From contig CAJLUG010000004.1 of NCBI GenBank assembly GCA_905209745.1, positions 1-18,207 on the forward strand: a stretch of DNA of 18,207 bases, in the 5' to 3' direction. The stretch is from an uncultured Mycoplasma sp. (GTDB lineage Bacteria > Bacillota_I > Bacilli_A > RF39 > UBA660). Made by a program: the position numbers and the translations under genes. Numbering within the stretch: the stretch's first letter is position 1; the number at the start of each line of letters is the position of its first letter. Below are positions 5,397-12,972 of this stretch, in pieces. The notes beneath the pieces were generated by a model, which worked only from the letters and a program-made list of their open reading frames with translations, was not told the origin of the DNA and did not search any database.

Positions 5397-7925
5397 ATGG
5401 GAAGGGTAAAAGAGAAAGAAAAATATTTATCACAAGAAGAATTAAAAATATTAGCAAAGGTATCAAATGATGTTTTTTATTTTTCAACCTTTTGTTGGGT
5501 AGTAAACCCAGTACATGGTAGAGTTAAATTTGACCTATACCCTTTTCAAAGGGCAGTATTATACCAGTTTCTGAAAGAGAGGTTTAATATAATCCTTAAA
5601 TTTCGGCAAGCTGGTATAACTGAGTTAATATCCATGTATTGCTTATGGTTAACAATGTACCACCCAGATAAAAAGGTAAACATTATTTCAATTAAGGATA
5701 CCGTTGCTAAGAAGGTATTAAGGAAAATAAAATTCATGTATAAGAATTTACCATGGTACCTTCAAACGCCAATTATAAATGGTAGAATAGGGGAATTTGG
5801 TAGTGCTTCTACTATGGAATTTTCAAATGGTTCAGTGATAGAATCAATACCTACTTCTGACCAAGCAGGTCGTTCAGAATCCCTTTCTTTATTGGTAATT
5901 GATGAAGCGGCAGTTGTTAGATGGGCTAATAATATTTGGGCCGCAGCACTTCCGACTATTTCTACTGGTGGTTCAGCTATTGTAAATTCATGTATAACAG
6001 GTAATACTAAATTAATAACCAATAAGGGTATAATGAAAGTAAGAAACTTATGCCCTAAAAAATTTGGTTCTGTAGACCTATCATGGGTAAGCAATATCAA
6101 GGTATTAACCCATAAAGGTGAATGGAAAAGAATAGTAGCTTCTGTGAATAAGGGTAAATTAGAAACCTGGAAAATACAAACAGAATTTGGAACGATTTTA
6201 AAATGTACCCCTAACCATAAATTATATACCTTAAATGGTTGGATGACAGTAGCTGATATAGTAGCTAATAATGAACAGGTTATATTATATAAAACTGGTA
6301 TATCAGAATTACTAAATCCACCTAAAATAATGTGGCCTGAAAAAGAGGAGTGGAAATATATAAATGGCTACAACAATTATAAGATTTCTAATAGGGGTAG
6401 AATTAAGTATTTAAAAGGCGGTAGTTGGTATCTTAAAAACCTTAGGCCAAATAAATTGGGGTATGTAAGGATAGTACTCCATAATGGTAAAGGCAAAAAT
6501 AAACATTATAGAGTATCGGATTTAGTATTATCACATTTTACTACTTTAAAAGTAGGTAAGAATGAAGTAATAGACCATATAGATTGCATACCTAGTCATA
6601 ATTGGGTAACTAATCTTAGGGTAATAACTAAAAAAGAAAATACTCAAAGAGCTTCATTTTATTCTTATGGTTTAAAATTAGGTACAAGAACTGGTATAGG
6701 TTTTACCAACTTGGATTCTATAGCTACAATTATAAAAGGTATAGAAACTGGTGAAATAGAAAAACAAGGCATAAAAGATTTTGTACTTAATAACCCAGTA
6801 TTTAGGGGTATGTCCTATAAAAGTGTTAGGAGTTATATAAACAAAATAATTTCAGGCAAAAGAGGTAGTCAAGTAAAATTATCTAAGATTAGGGTATTAA
6901 GAAAATTTAAAACCACAATATATGATATAACTGTAGAAGACCATCATAGTTATATAACTTATAATTACAATGGTAAAAGGAAGGGTCAAGAGGAGTATAA
7001 TTTTATAAATAAAAATACACCTTTTGGAACAGGAGGTTGGTATCATAGTATGTGGGTAGATGCACTATCTGGTGTAAATGGATTTAACCCAATTAGGTTA
7101 AGGTGGCAAATGCACCCTGAACGTGATATAGAATGGTATAACTCAATGGCTGCAGCCCTTGGCCCAAAAAGGACAGCACAAGAGATAGATGGGGACTTTT
7201 TATCTTCTGGTAATACTGTGTTTGACCTTACAGATATAAAGGCCATAGAAGATACTTTATATGAATATCCAGTAATAAAGAGTAAACTTTCTGGGCAATA
7301 TAAACAATTTAATGAGCCAGTTTCTGGTAAAGAATATTTTATAGGTGCAGACTGTGCTACTGGTAGAAATACTGACTATTCATCATTTACTTGTATGGAT
7401 AAAAATGGTGAAGAACAAGTAGTATATAAGGGTAGAATACCATTATCACAATATGCTAAACTTCTTGGAGATACTGGGGAGAAATTTGGTTTTGCTAAAT
7501 TAGCCCCAGAAACAAATGATATAGGTATGGCAGTAACTATACAATTACAAGATGAAGGATACCCTAACCTATATTTCTCAAAGAAACTTCTTAAAAAGAA
7601 AGGCAAATCTAGACCTGAGGAGGAATCAATACCAGGCTGGCTTACTACTATGAAAAACCGTTCATTGATTATTGAGGGTTTGGAAAAGGATATAAGGGAA
7701 GATGCTTTAATAATAAAGGACCCATTCTTTGTTCAAGAAGCATATACCTTTATATATGACAATTCAGGTAGGCCAGTTGCTATGGGTAAACATAGGGCTA
7801 ACAATTCTTCAATAGATATTGATTTTGAGGGTCAGACTTATTCTGATGATGATATATTTGGTAAAGCTATATGTAACCACATACGTAAGTTCTCATCTAG
7901 AGATGAAGTTGTATTACCACAATAA
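5397..7925 (+). CDS. terL: Terminase large subunit (TerL) with an intein
   Basis: TerL is the ATPase and nuclease motor that packages DNA through the portal into the procapsid. The reading frame has 842 residues; removing the intein (C199-N540) leaves 500, normal for TerL. The ATPase half has an adenine-motif region (FDLYPFQRAVLYQF, 45-58) and a variant Walker A LKFRQAGIT (67-75), with Ile where Lys is classical. Walker B is LLVIDEA (165-171), with D169 and E170. Coupling motif III NS/TPFG is split by the intein after S198. The RNase H-like nuclease follows: FIGADCATGRNTDYS (648-662), LAPETND (702-708) and SDDDIFGKAICNHI (816-829) supply the acidic residues. The start at 5397 lies 8 bases after the upstream stop, and the portal gene follows after an AT-rich 17-base gap. 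Confidence 0.95.
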   Translation: MGRVKEKEKYLSQEELKILAKVSNDVFYFSTFCWVVNPVHGRVKFDLYPFQRAVLYQFLKERFNIILKFRQAGITELISMYCLWLTMYHPDKKVNIISIKDTVAKKVLRKIKFMYKNLPWYLQTPIINGRIGEFGSASTMEFSNGSVIESIPTSDQAGRSESLSLLVIDEAAVVRWANNIWAAALPTISTGGSAIVNSCITGNTKLITNKGIMKVRNLCPKKFGSVDLSWVSNIKVLTHKGEWKRIVASVNKGKLETWKIQTEFGTILKCTPNHKLYTLNGWMTVADIVANNEQVILYKTGISELLNPPKIMWPEKEEWKYINGYNNYKISNRGRIKYLKGGSWYLKNLRPNKLGYVRIVLHNGKGKNKHYRVSDLVLSHFTTLKVGKNEVIDHIDCIPSHNWVTNLRVITKKENTQRASFYSYGLKLGTRTGIGFTNLDSIATIIKGIETGEIEKQGIKDFVLNNPVFRGMSYKSVRSYINKIISGKRGSQVKLSKIRVLRKFKTTIYDITVEDHHSYITYNYNGKRKGQEEYNFINKNTPFGTGGWYHSMWVDALSGVNGFNPIRLRWQMHPERDIEWYNSMAAALGPKRTAQEIDGDFLSSGNTVFDLTDIKAIEDTLYEYPVIKSKLSGQYKQFNEPVSGKEYFIGADCATGRNTDYSSFTCMDKNGEEQVVYKGRIPLSQYAKLLGDTGEKFGFAKLAPETNDIGMAVTIQLQDEGYPNLYFSKKLLKKKGKSRPEEESIPGWLTTMKNRSLIIEGLEKDIREDALIIKDPFFVQEAYTFIYDNSGRPVAMGKHRANNSSIDIDFEGQTYSDDDIFGKAICNHIRKFSSRDEVVLPQ
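5991..7016 (+). other. Intein with embedded HNH homing endonuclease
   Basis: This 342-residue in-frame insertion should excise itself from TerL by protein splicing and spread by DNA cleavage of intein-free alleles. Block A starts at C199 (CITGNTKLITNKG). Block B holds TPNH (271-274). Block F is IYDITVEDHHSYI (508-520), and block G ends FINKN (536-540). The next residue is T541, the +1 nucleophile. The borders follow because joining S198 to T541 restores the conserved terminase stretch AIVNS-TPFGTGGW. The penultimate residue is Lys instead of the usual His. The insertion sits in a catalytic motif, the preferred place for inteins. Confidence 0.93.
6345..6656 (+). other. NUMOD4/HNH endonuclease domain inside the intein
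   Basis: Residues 317-420 of the TerL reading frame fit the NUMOD4 plus HNH_3 arrangement of homing endonucleases. YKISNRGRIKYL (328-339) and LRPNKLGYVRIVLHN (349-363) give the NUMOD4 strands. VIDHIDCIPSHNWVTNLRVI (391-410) is the HNH core with H394 and N402, and TKKENTQ (411-417) its end. The helical stretch at about 436-490 (SIATIIKGIETGEIEK, SYKSVRSYINKIISG) may be a DNA-binding repeat. HNH is much rarer in inteins than LAGLIDADG. Confidence 0.85.
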
Positions 7926-7942
7926 AAATAATATAAAAAAAT

Positions 7943-9409
7943 ATGGAGATAACTTGGAATCCTCTAAAATGGTTTAGGAATCATTCAGAGGTAATAGAGA
8001 ACAAAGCTCCTGATAAAGATACTTCATCTATACCTCCTGGTAGAGTATCAGTACCTGATGATTCTAGCCAGGGGTTAGTTGTATCTTTAAGGGATATAAC
8101 AAATTTGGTAACATCATCATTTAGGAGTAATATAATCCCATTAATAAGGGATTTATATAAGGTAAACCCAGATATGAGTATTGCCATTCAGGATATGTTT
8201 AAATTATCCAATACTGGTCATACTATAAGTTTCCCTAATAATACTCCAGAGGAGGCTAAGAAGATGAAAGAACATCTATCCATGGTTTCTAAAAGGTGGA
8301 GTAATTATACTGCTGGAATAAATGGTTTAGTTAATAGGTTTATTGTACAATGTCTAACCTCAGGGGCCATATCTATAGAGGCTGTACCAAATAATAAATT
8401 AGATGGTATATCAACCATAGTTTTTGTAAACCCAGAAAATATATATTTTAGAAGGCTAGAAAATGGTGTATACCACCCATACCAAAAAAACCCATATACC
8501 ATTTTAAATGATAAACCAGACTTTATAAAGTTGAATACAGAAACCTATATTTATGTAGGTATGTATAATGATACTGATGAACCTTATGGAGTACCACCTT
8601 TTATGGCAGCACTTGATTCTATAAAAGGGCAACATGATATGAGGATAAATTTTAAACATATCATGGAATTAATGGGTATGGTTGGGTTTTTGGAAGCTAA
8701 AATGGAAAAGCCTCCAAGAGAACCAAATGAAAGTGTTCAAGCTTATAGAGCTAGGTTGAATAATACCTTAGTAAAGCTTAAAAAGAATATGATGGGAGGT
8801 TTAAAAGATGGTATAGTAACCGGTTATAAAGAAGACCATGAATTCAAATTGAATTCAACTACCCAATCTTTACAAAACCTTGAAAAACCATGGGCAATGA
8901 ACCAACAATCCGTGGCTAATGGTTTAGGTATAAATTCTAATATAATTGGTGTACAAACTTCTAATACTGAAGGTGGTGCTGGTATCCTTTTATCCAAAAT
9001 GATATCCCAGTTAAAGAATATTCAGATGTTAGTTTCCCATATATTGGAATTTATATATACTCTAGAGTTAAGACTATCAGGTTTTAATAATAAGGGTATA
9101 AAAGTAGAATTTGGTACTTCTACTATATCAGATGAATTAAAGGTTCAGCAGGGTTTGGAATATAAGATAAGAAATCTTCAAGCTTTGTATAATCAAGGTA
9201 TAATAAACCAACAACAATATGCTTGGGCTATGGGTTATGAAAAACCCGACCAAAAAGAACCAAGGCAAATAAATAATGATATATCAGATATAGAAGATAG
9301 TGCTAAAAAACAAAAAAGGGAGGCTGACAAAGATAAATCTGATAGGAAAACTAGGGATAAAAATAATCCAATGCCTAAACGTAAAGACCAGGATACTAAA
9401 ACTAGATAA
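7943..9409 (+). CDS. Portal protein
   Basis: The portal is a dodecameric ring at one capsid vertex, through which TerL drives DNA and to which the tail is joined. The 488-residue length and the place directly after TerL are typical. Recognisable portal-like segments are VNPDMSIAIQDMFKL (74-88), GAISIEAVPNN with FVNPENIYF (in the wing/stem region), and the clip/stem part GVPPFMAALDSIKGQHDMRINFK. The long helix after VQAYRARLNNTLVKLKKN and the ILLSKMISQLKNIQMLVSHILEFIY helix fit the crown side. The last 40 residues are highly charged (KKQKREADKDKSDRKTRDK) and probably disordered. Identification rests on context plus overall pattern. The stop is two bases before the next start. Confidence 0.85.
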   Translation: MEITWNPLKWFRNHSEVIENKAPDKDTSSIPPGRVSVPDDSSQGLVVSLRDITNLVTSSFRSNIIPLIRDLYKVNPDMSIAIQDMFKLSNTGHTISFPNNTPEEAKKMKEHLSMVSKRWSNYTAGINGLVNRFIVQCLTSGAISIEAVPNNKLDGISTIVFVNPENIYFRRLENGVYHPYQKNPYTILNDKPDFIKLNTETYIYVGMYNDTDEPYGVPPFMAALDSIKGQHDMRINFKHIMELMGMVGFLEAKMEKPPREPNESVQAYRARLNNTLVKLKKNMMGGLKDGIVTGYKEDHEFKLNSTTQSLQNLEKPWAMNQQSVANGLGINSNIIGVQTSNTEGGAGILLSKMISQLKNIQMLVSHILEFIYTLELRLSGFNNKGIKVEFGTSTISDELKVQQGLEYKIRNLQALYNQGIINQQQYAWAMGYEKPDQKEPRQINNDISDIEDSAKKQKREADKDKSDRKTRDKNNPMPKRKDQDTKTR

Positions 9410-9411
9410 TT

Positions 9412-10863
9412 ATGAGTAAGAAAATTTATACAGATACTATGGTACTTGGTTCAGGCCATAGTATTTTATCTTCACATGTACCCTCATATAATATACCTAT
9501 AAATGAAGTATCAGATAGGTTTTATGAGGCTTCTAAAATTGATAAAGAATCAGTAGATAAATTTGGGTTATTTGGTAGTAATATTAACTATAATACTTAT
9601 TATCCAGATGTAACACCAAAGCAATTTAATCCTAGTGAGGAAGAATTTATAGAGCCCATGTTTAGGTTGCTCTCAGCTTGTATAGTATCTAAAAATTATA
9701 ACCCTACTGAATTCCCAGAAAAGGTATTAAAAGATTCTATGCACTTATTAGTGGGGCAAACAGTAAATTGCGACCATGAAACTGATGTAGCAAATGCAAT
9801 AGGCTCTGTTAAATCCGTAGTATGGCAAAATAGTTATACTATAGATGGGATAGAAATCCCTGCTGGGATAAATGGGGTACTTAAAATTGATGGTGTTTCA
9901 AATCCCCGTATAGCTAGAGGTATTAATATGGACCCACCTTCAATTCATTCAAATTCAGTAACTGTACAATTTGAATGGAAACCATCTCACCAATTTGAAA
10001 AAGAATGGGAATTTTATGATAAGCTTGGTACTTATGCAGAGGATGGTACAATGGTTAGACGTATAGCTACTAGGATTATATCATATAAAGAAACATCATT
10101 AGTATCACATGGTGCTGACCCATTTGCACAATTAGTAGTGGATAATAAAATACTTAACCCAGAATATGCTGGGGCAGTGTATTATTCTTTTAGTGAGGCA
10201 CCAGTAAATAAAGAAGATATAAAAAATAAGTTGGCATACTATGATTTTAAGGGCAACCAAGAAATTGATATTATGTACAATACCATTAATTCTTATAATA
10301 AAAATAAACCACAAAGTAAAACTAACATGGACGAAAAATTTCTTGAAACTATTTTCGGTGAAGGTTTGCTTAGTCTGGCTGAAGGTGTTAAACCTTCAAT
10401 GGAGTTGGCATTATCTCAGATAAAAGGTATGGTATCTGAAATTACCCAACTTAAAGAAAGTCTAGGTAATAAGGACACTGAAATTGCTAATTTAAAAAAT
10501 GAGGTATCTAACTACCAGAATGTTATTGAATCCAATAAAGAAATGGTAAATATAGGTACCCAGCACCTTAAAGAGGTTAGAGATAATGCCATTGCCTCCT
10601 ATAAAAAATTAATGGGCGAAAATATTGATGATAATATTTTGGCATTGATAGAATCTGATAGCACCAGCATCCAAACTCTTACATCGCTTAATAAGATGTA
10701 TGAGAACCAGTTGGAAGAAAAATTCCCTCTTCATTGCTCAGATTGTGGTTCTAAAAATGTTAGCAGAGCTAGTTCGGTAGTTGAAGAAGAGAATAAAGAG
10801 GCAGAAAAAAATGATTCAGTAGTAGACGTACTTGGTGATATTGCTAAAAATAAATTAAAATAA
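9412..10863 (+). CDS. Prohead protease fused to capsid scaffold
   Basis: The N-terminal half is a prohead protease like the HK97 gp4 (S78) family, which matures the procapsid by cleaving scaffold and capsid precursors. VNCDHETDVANAIGSVKSV (118-136) matches the family's His motif with H122. SIHSNSVTVQFEW (177-189) holds the candidate catalytic serine, probably S182. KETSLVSHGADPFAQLV (226-242) matches the conserved C-terminal motif. The second half (about 306-483) is a coiled-coil, acidic scaffold region: ALSQIKGMVSEITQLKESLGN, NKDTEIANLKNEVSNYQNVI. A single HCSDC pair (441-445) near the end could bind a metal with a partner. The ATG at 10327 may start a separate scaffold. The gene sits between portal and decoration protein, the classical order. 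It ends with TAATAA. Confidence 0.88.
   Translation: MSKKIYTDTMVLGSGHSILSSHVPSYNIPINEVSDRFYEASKIDKESVDKFGLFGSNINYNTYYPDVTPKQFNPSEEEFIEPMFRLLSACIVSKNYNPTEFPEKVLKDSMHLLVGQTVNCDHETDVANAIGSVKSVVWQNSYTIDGIEIPAGINGVLKIDGVSNPRIARGINMDPPSIHSNSVTVQFEWKPSHQFEKEWEFYDKLGTYAEDGTMVRRIATRIISYKETSLVSHGADPFAQLVVDNKILNPEYAGAVYYSFSEAPVNKEDIKNKLAYYDFKGNQEIDIMYNTINSYNKNKPQSKTNMDEKFLETIFGEGLLSLAEGVKPSMELALSQIKGMVSEITQLKESLGNKDTEIANLKNEVSNYQNVIESNKEMVNIGTQHLKEVRDNAIASYKKLMGENIDDNILALIESDSTSIQTLTSLNKMYENQLEEKFPLHCSDCGSKNVSRASSVVEEENKEAEKNDSVVDVLGDIAKNKLK
10327..10863 (+). CDS. Possible nested scaffold protein by internal start
   Basis: Residues 306-483 of the protease ORF would form a free 178-aa scaffold (MDEKFLETIFGEGLLSLAEG onward). 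The region just before the ATG, ending AATAAACCACAAAGTAAAACTAAC, looks like the AT/A-rich leaders before other genes here. It encodes a low-complexity linker (YNKNKPQSKTN). ATA is used for 13 of 25 Ile codons before this point but 3 of 12 after it. The arrangement is like lambda C/Nu3, where scaffold is made from inside the protease gene. Internal initiation cannot be proven from sequence. Confidence 0.45.
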   Translation: MDEKFLETIFGEGLLSLAEGVKPSMELALSQIKGMVSEITQLKESLGNKDTEIANLKNEVSNYQNVIESNKEMVNIGTQHLKEVRDNAIASYKKLMGENIDDNILALIESDSTSIQTLTSLNKMYENQLEEKFPLHCSDCGSKNVSRASSVVEEENKEAEKNDSVVDVLGDIAKNKLK

Positions 10864-10872
10864 TAAACACTT

Positions 10873-11334
10873 ATGATTAAGTTTAACAACCCACAGGACA
10901 TGGCTCTTGTAGGACAAAAAACCCCTCAAGCAGTCATATATAAAAGTGAATCCCACAAATTACATCAGGCATTTGTGGTAAAAACAGGTGAAAATATTAT
11001 TCAAGGTCAACCTGTTCAAATTAATGAAGATGGTACTATCCAGGCTTGGAAAAAAGAAAAAGATGGGGGTAGACCCTACATTGGTATTGCTGTAACTGAT
11101 AGCTATTACCCTGCTTATCCTGGTAATGAAGTTACGGTTGCTGTAAGAGGTTTTATGGTAGTATATGGTCTTTCTAATAGTGAAATTAAAGCTGGTCCAG
11201 TTACTCCTGACCCCACAGCTCCAGTAGATGACACCAATACGTATATTAAATATATTCAAGGTACAGATGATGAATTTAGTGCGCGGTGGGGGGCATCATC
11301 CGCTGGAGAACTTATTCAAGTTTTAGTACGATAA
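10873..11334 (+). CDS. Head decoration (capsid cement) protein
   Basis: This 153-residue, beta-rich protein lies between protease/scaffold and major capsid protein, where cement proteins such as lambda gpD lie. The middle carries the cement pattern: KTGENIIQGQPVQINEDGTIQAW (37-59) followed by PYIGIAVTDSYYP (68-80) and GNEVTVAVRGFMVVYGL (84-100). It would bind outside the shell after expansion and stabilise it. Pro-rich PVTPDPTAPVDD (about 109-120) is a likely exposed loop. Codon use is less ATA-rich than in the portal gene, consistent with strong expression. It ends in TAATAA and is followed 19 bases later by the capsid gene. Confidence 0.8.
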   Translation: MIKFNNPQDMALVGQKTPQAVIYKSESHKLHQAFVVKTGENIIQGQPVQINEDGTIQAWKKEKDGGRPYIGIAVTDSYYPAYPGNEVTVAVRGFMVVYGLSNSEIKAGPVTPDPTAPVDDTNTYIKYIQGTDDEFSARWGASSAGELIQVLVR

Positions 11335-11355
11335 TAAATAAGGAATTATATAATT

Positions 11356-12474
11356 ATGAAAGTAGATATTGAAAAAATGAAGGCTGCTGATTTTATTAAA
11401 GAATTACCTCAGTCAGTTCAGCAGCTAGATGCTTTTCGTAGTGGAAGCGTAAATCAACGTCCTGTTGATATCTCATTTGAAGAATTTGTTCAAAATCGGT
11501 ATGGTATTAGCATGGATGATTACATGGATAAAATTGGTGTAAATACCAAGGTTACTACCATGGAAAATCTTATGACTATGCCTGACCCATCCATTCGTTG
11601 GTTGGTACCTGAGATTATACGTAATGCTATTTATTTGGGTATTAAAGAGGCTCCTTTTTATCCTAATATTATTGCATCTGACCAATCTATTTCTTCTCTT
11701 ACGGTTATCATGCCATTCGTTAACCCCTCGGATGCAGCCCCGGCAAGAGTGAACGAAGCAGAAACTATTCCTCTGGGTACGGTAAGCTTTGGGCAAAAAT
11801 CAGTTACCTTATTTAAAATAGGTAAGGGATTTAAAATTACTGATGAGGTAAAGAATTATGTATCTCTTGATGTAATGAGCATATTCCTCCGTGATTTTGG
11901 TATTCAGATGGGATATGCACTTGATACTTTGGCACTTGATACCCTCATTAATGGTAATCTTAAAGATGGTTCTGAATCTGCCCCGGTAATTGGTGTAGAT
12001 AATACTACTAATGGTATCCAATATAAAGATTTGCTTCGTATTTGGATTCGTGCTTCTAGACTCGGTAGAAACTTCCGAACCATGATTGGTGATGAAACTG
12101 AGGCCTTGAATATTTTGGATTTGCCTGAATTTAAAATCCGTATGTATGGTACTCCTCAAGCTACTCTTAACTTGAAGACTCCAGTACCTAACAATGCTGA
12201 TTTCTTTATTCACCCAGGTGTGCCTGATAATAATGTACTTATGGTTGACCCAAGAGCTGCCCTTATCAAGTTAACAGCCCGTCAACTCTTGCTTGAATCT
12301 GAAAGAATTGTATCTAATCAGACCCAAGCTATATATGCTACTATTACTACTGGTTTCTCTAAGATGTATAAAGATGCAGCTATCTTAGTTGATAGCACTA
12401 AAGAGTTTGCTGATAATGGGTTCCCCGATTATATGGATATAGACCCATATCTTCAGGTAAACATAGAACAGTAA
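11356..12474 (+). CDS. Major capsid protein, HK97 fold
   Basis: This is the main shell subunit. The 372-residue length, the position after protease and decoration genes, and the sequence pattern fit the HK97-fold family. A helical, charged N-arm (about 1-75) may be a scaffold-like delta domain. The E-loop/P-domain region runs through APFYPNIIASDQSISSLTVIMPF and TVSFGQKSVTLFKIGKGFKITDEV. The long spine helix is SLDVMSIFLRDFGIQMGYALDTLALDTLI. The A-domain includes LRIWIRASRLGRNFRTMIGD and ends with AIYATITTGFSKMYKDAAILVDS. Codon use favours ATT, CTT, GGT and CGT, the most biased in the window, as expected for the most abundant protein. A strong terminator follows directly. Confidence 0.92.
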   Translation: MKVDIEKMKAADFIKELPQSVQQLDAFRSGSVNQRPVDISFEEFVQNRYGISMDDYMDKIGVNTKVTTMENLMTMPDPSIRWLVPEIIRNAIYLGIKEAPFYPNIIASDQSISSLTVIMPFVNPSDAAPARVNEAETIPLGTVSFGQKSVTLFKIGKGFKITDEVKNYVSLDVMSIFLRDFGIQMGYALDTLALDTLINGNLKDGSESAPVIGVDNTTNGIQYKDLLRIWIRASRLGRNFRTMIGDETEALNILDLPEFKIRMYGTPQATLNLKTPVPNNADFFIHPGVPDNNVLMVDPRAALIKLTARQLLLESERIVSNQTQAIYATITTGFSKMYKDAAILVDSTKEFADNGFPDYMDIDPYLQVNIEQ

Positions 12475-12484
12475 ATGTTCACTC

Positions 12485-12522
12485 AAGTAATGGTTTAGGC
12501 GTAAAAACTTAAACCATTACTT
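12485..12522 (+). terminator. Intrinsic terminator after the major capsid gene
   Basis: AAGTAATGGTTTA (12485-12497) pairs perfectly over 13 bases with TAAACCATTACTT (12510-12522) around a 12-base loop. It is followed by TTTCTTATTTAT. It starts 11 bases after the capsid stop codon. It would end most transcripts of the highly expressed head genes and reduce expression of the connector genes. Confidence 0.88.
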
Positions 12523-12531
12523 TTTCTTATT

Positions 12532-12549
12532 TATATATATATATATATA
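12532..12549. repeat. (TA)9 microsatellite
   Basis: Nine TA units follow the capsid terminator and precede the next start at 12572. The tract is a likely site of replication slippage. It could be a flexible promoter spacer or an easily melted element, but no promoter consensus is visible beside it. Confidence 0.75.
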
Positions 12550-12571
12550 CGAAATAATCAATAATATAGTT

Positions 12572-12961
12572 ATGGCAAAATATGTAAGTTTAAATGAGAA
12601 TGCCGGTATATTTCATGATATAGCTTCTGGATTTACCGTTTACAAGGGTGAAATAAAGGAGCTTACTGTGAAAGCACAGGCTTCTAATAAAGTTAAAAAA
12701 GCAATCCTTAATGGACATTTAGTGTATGCTCAACCTGAAGTTGAGGATAATAATATTGAGATTGAGGATAATAATATTGAGATAGATACAAATAAACTCA
12801 CTAAGAAGTATAAAAAACTTCTTAAAGATGGTAAATTATCAAATGATTCATTTACCTTTGATGAGTTGGTAGCTATTGCTAATAGCTTGGAAATTTCAGT
12901 AGAGGATGGTGATACTGCCGATGATATTATCAGTGTAATATCAGAAGAGCTTCAAAAATAA
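12572..12961 (+). CDS. Small acidic protein, possible head-completion accessory
   Basis: This 129-residue protein lies directly after the capsid terminator. The N-terminal part (about 1-52, YVSLNENAGIFHDIASGFTVYKGEIKELTV) looks like a small beta domain. Residues 56-73 are an acidic linker made of two copies of EDNNIEI. The C-terminal part (about 75-129) is helical and ends in SFTFDELVAIANSLEISVEDGDTADDIISVISEEL. That recalls the helix-extended-loop-helix (HeH/LEM-like) domains seen at the end of small phage proteins next to capsid genes. That match is by pattern only. A role as a neck or capsid accessory is inferred from position. It ends in TAATAA. Confidence 0.75.
   Translation: MAKYVSLNENAGIFHDIASGFTVYKGEIKELTVKAQASNKVKKAILNGHLVYAQPEVEDNNIEIEDNNIEIDTNKLTKKYKKLLKDGKLSNDSFTFDELVAIANSLEISVEDGDTADDIISVISEELQK
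12743..12784 (+). repeat. Tandem 21-base duplication in the acidic linker
   Basis: Two adjacent 21-base copies (12743-12763 and 12764-12784) differ only in the last base. They encode EDNNIEI twice within the 129-aa protein. The near identity suggests a recent in-frame duplication. Confidence 0.85.
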
Positions 12962-12972
12962 TAAAAATATCT

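Noticed and set aside
5762..6100. 112-aa minus-strand ORF inside TerL
   Set aside because: It is a shadow of strongly conserved terminase coding sequence on the other strand.
11809..12213. 134-aa minus-strand ORF inside the capsid gene
   Set aside because: It lies entirely antisense to the major capsid protein with no start signal of its own.
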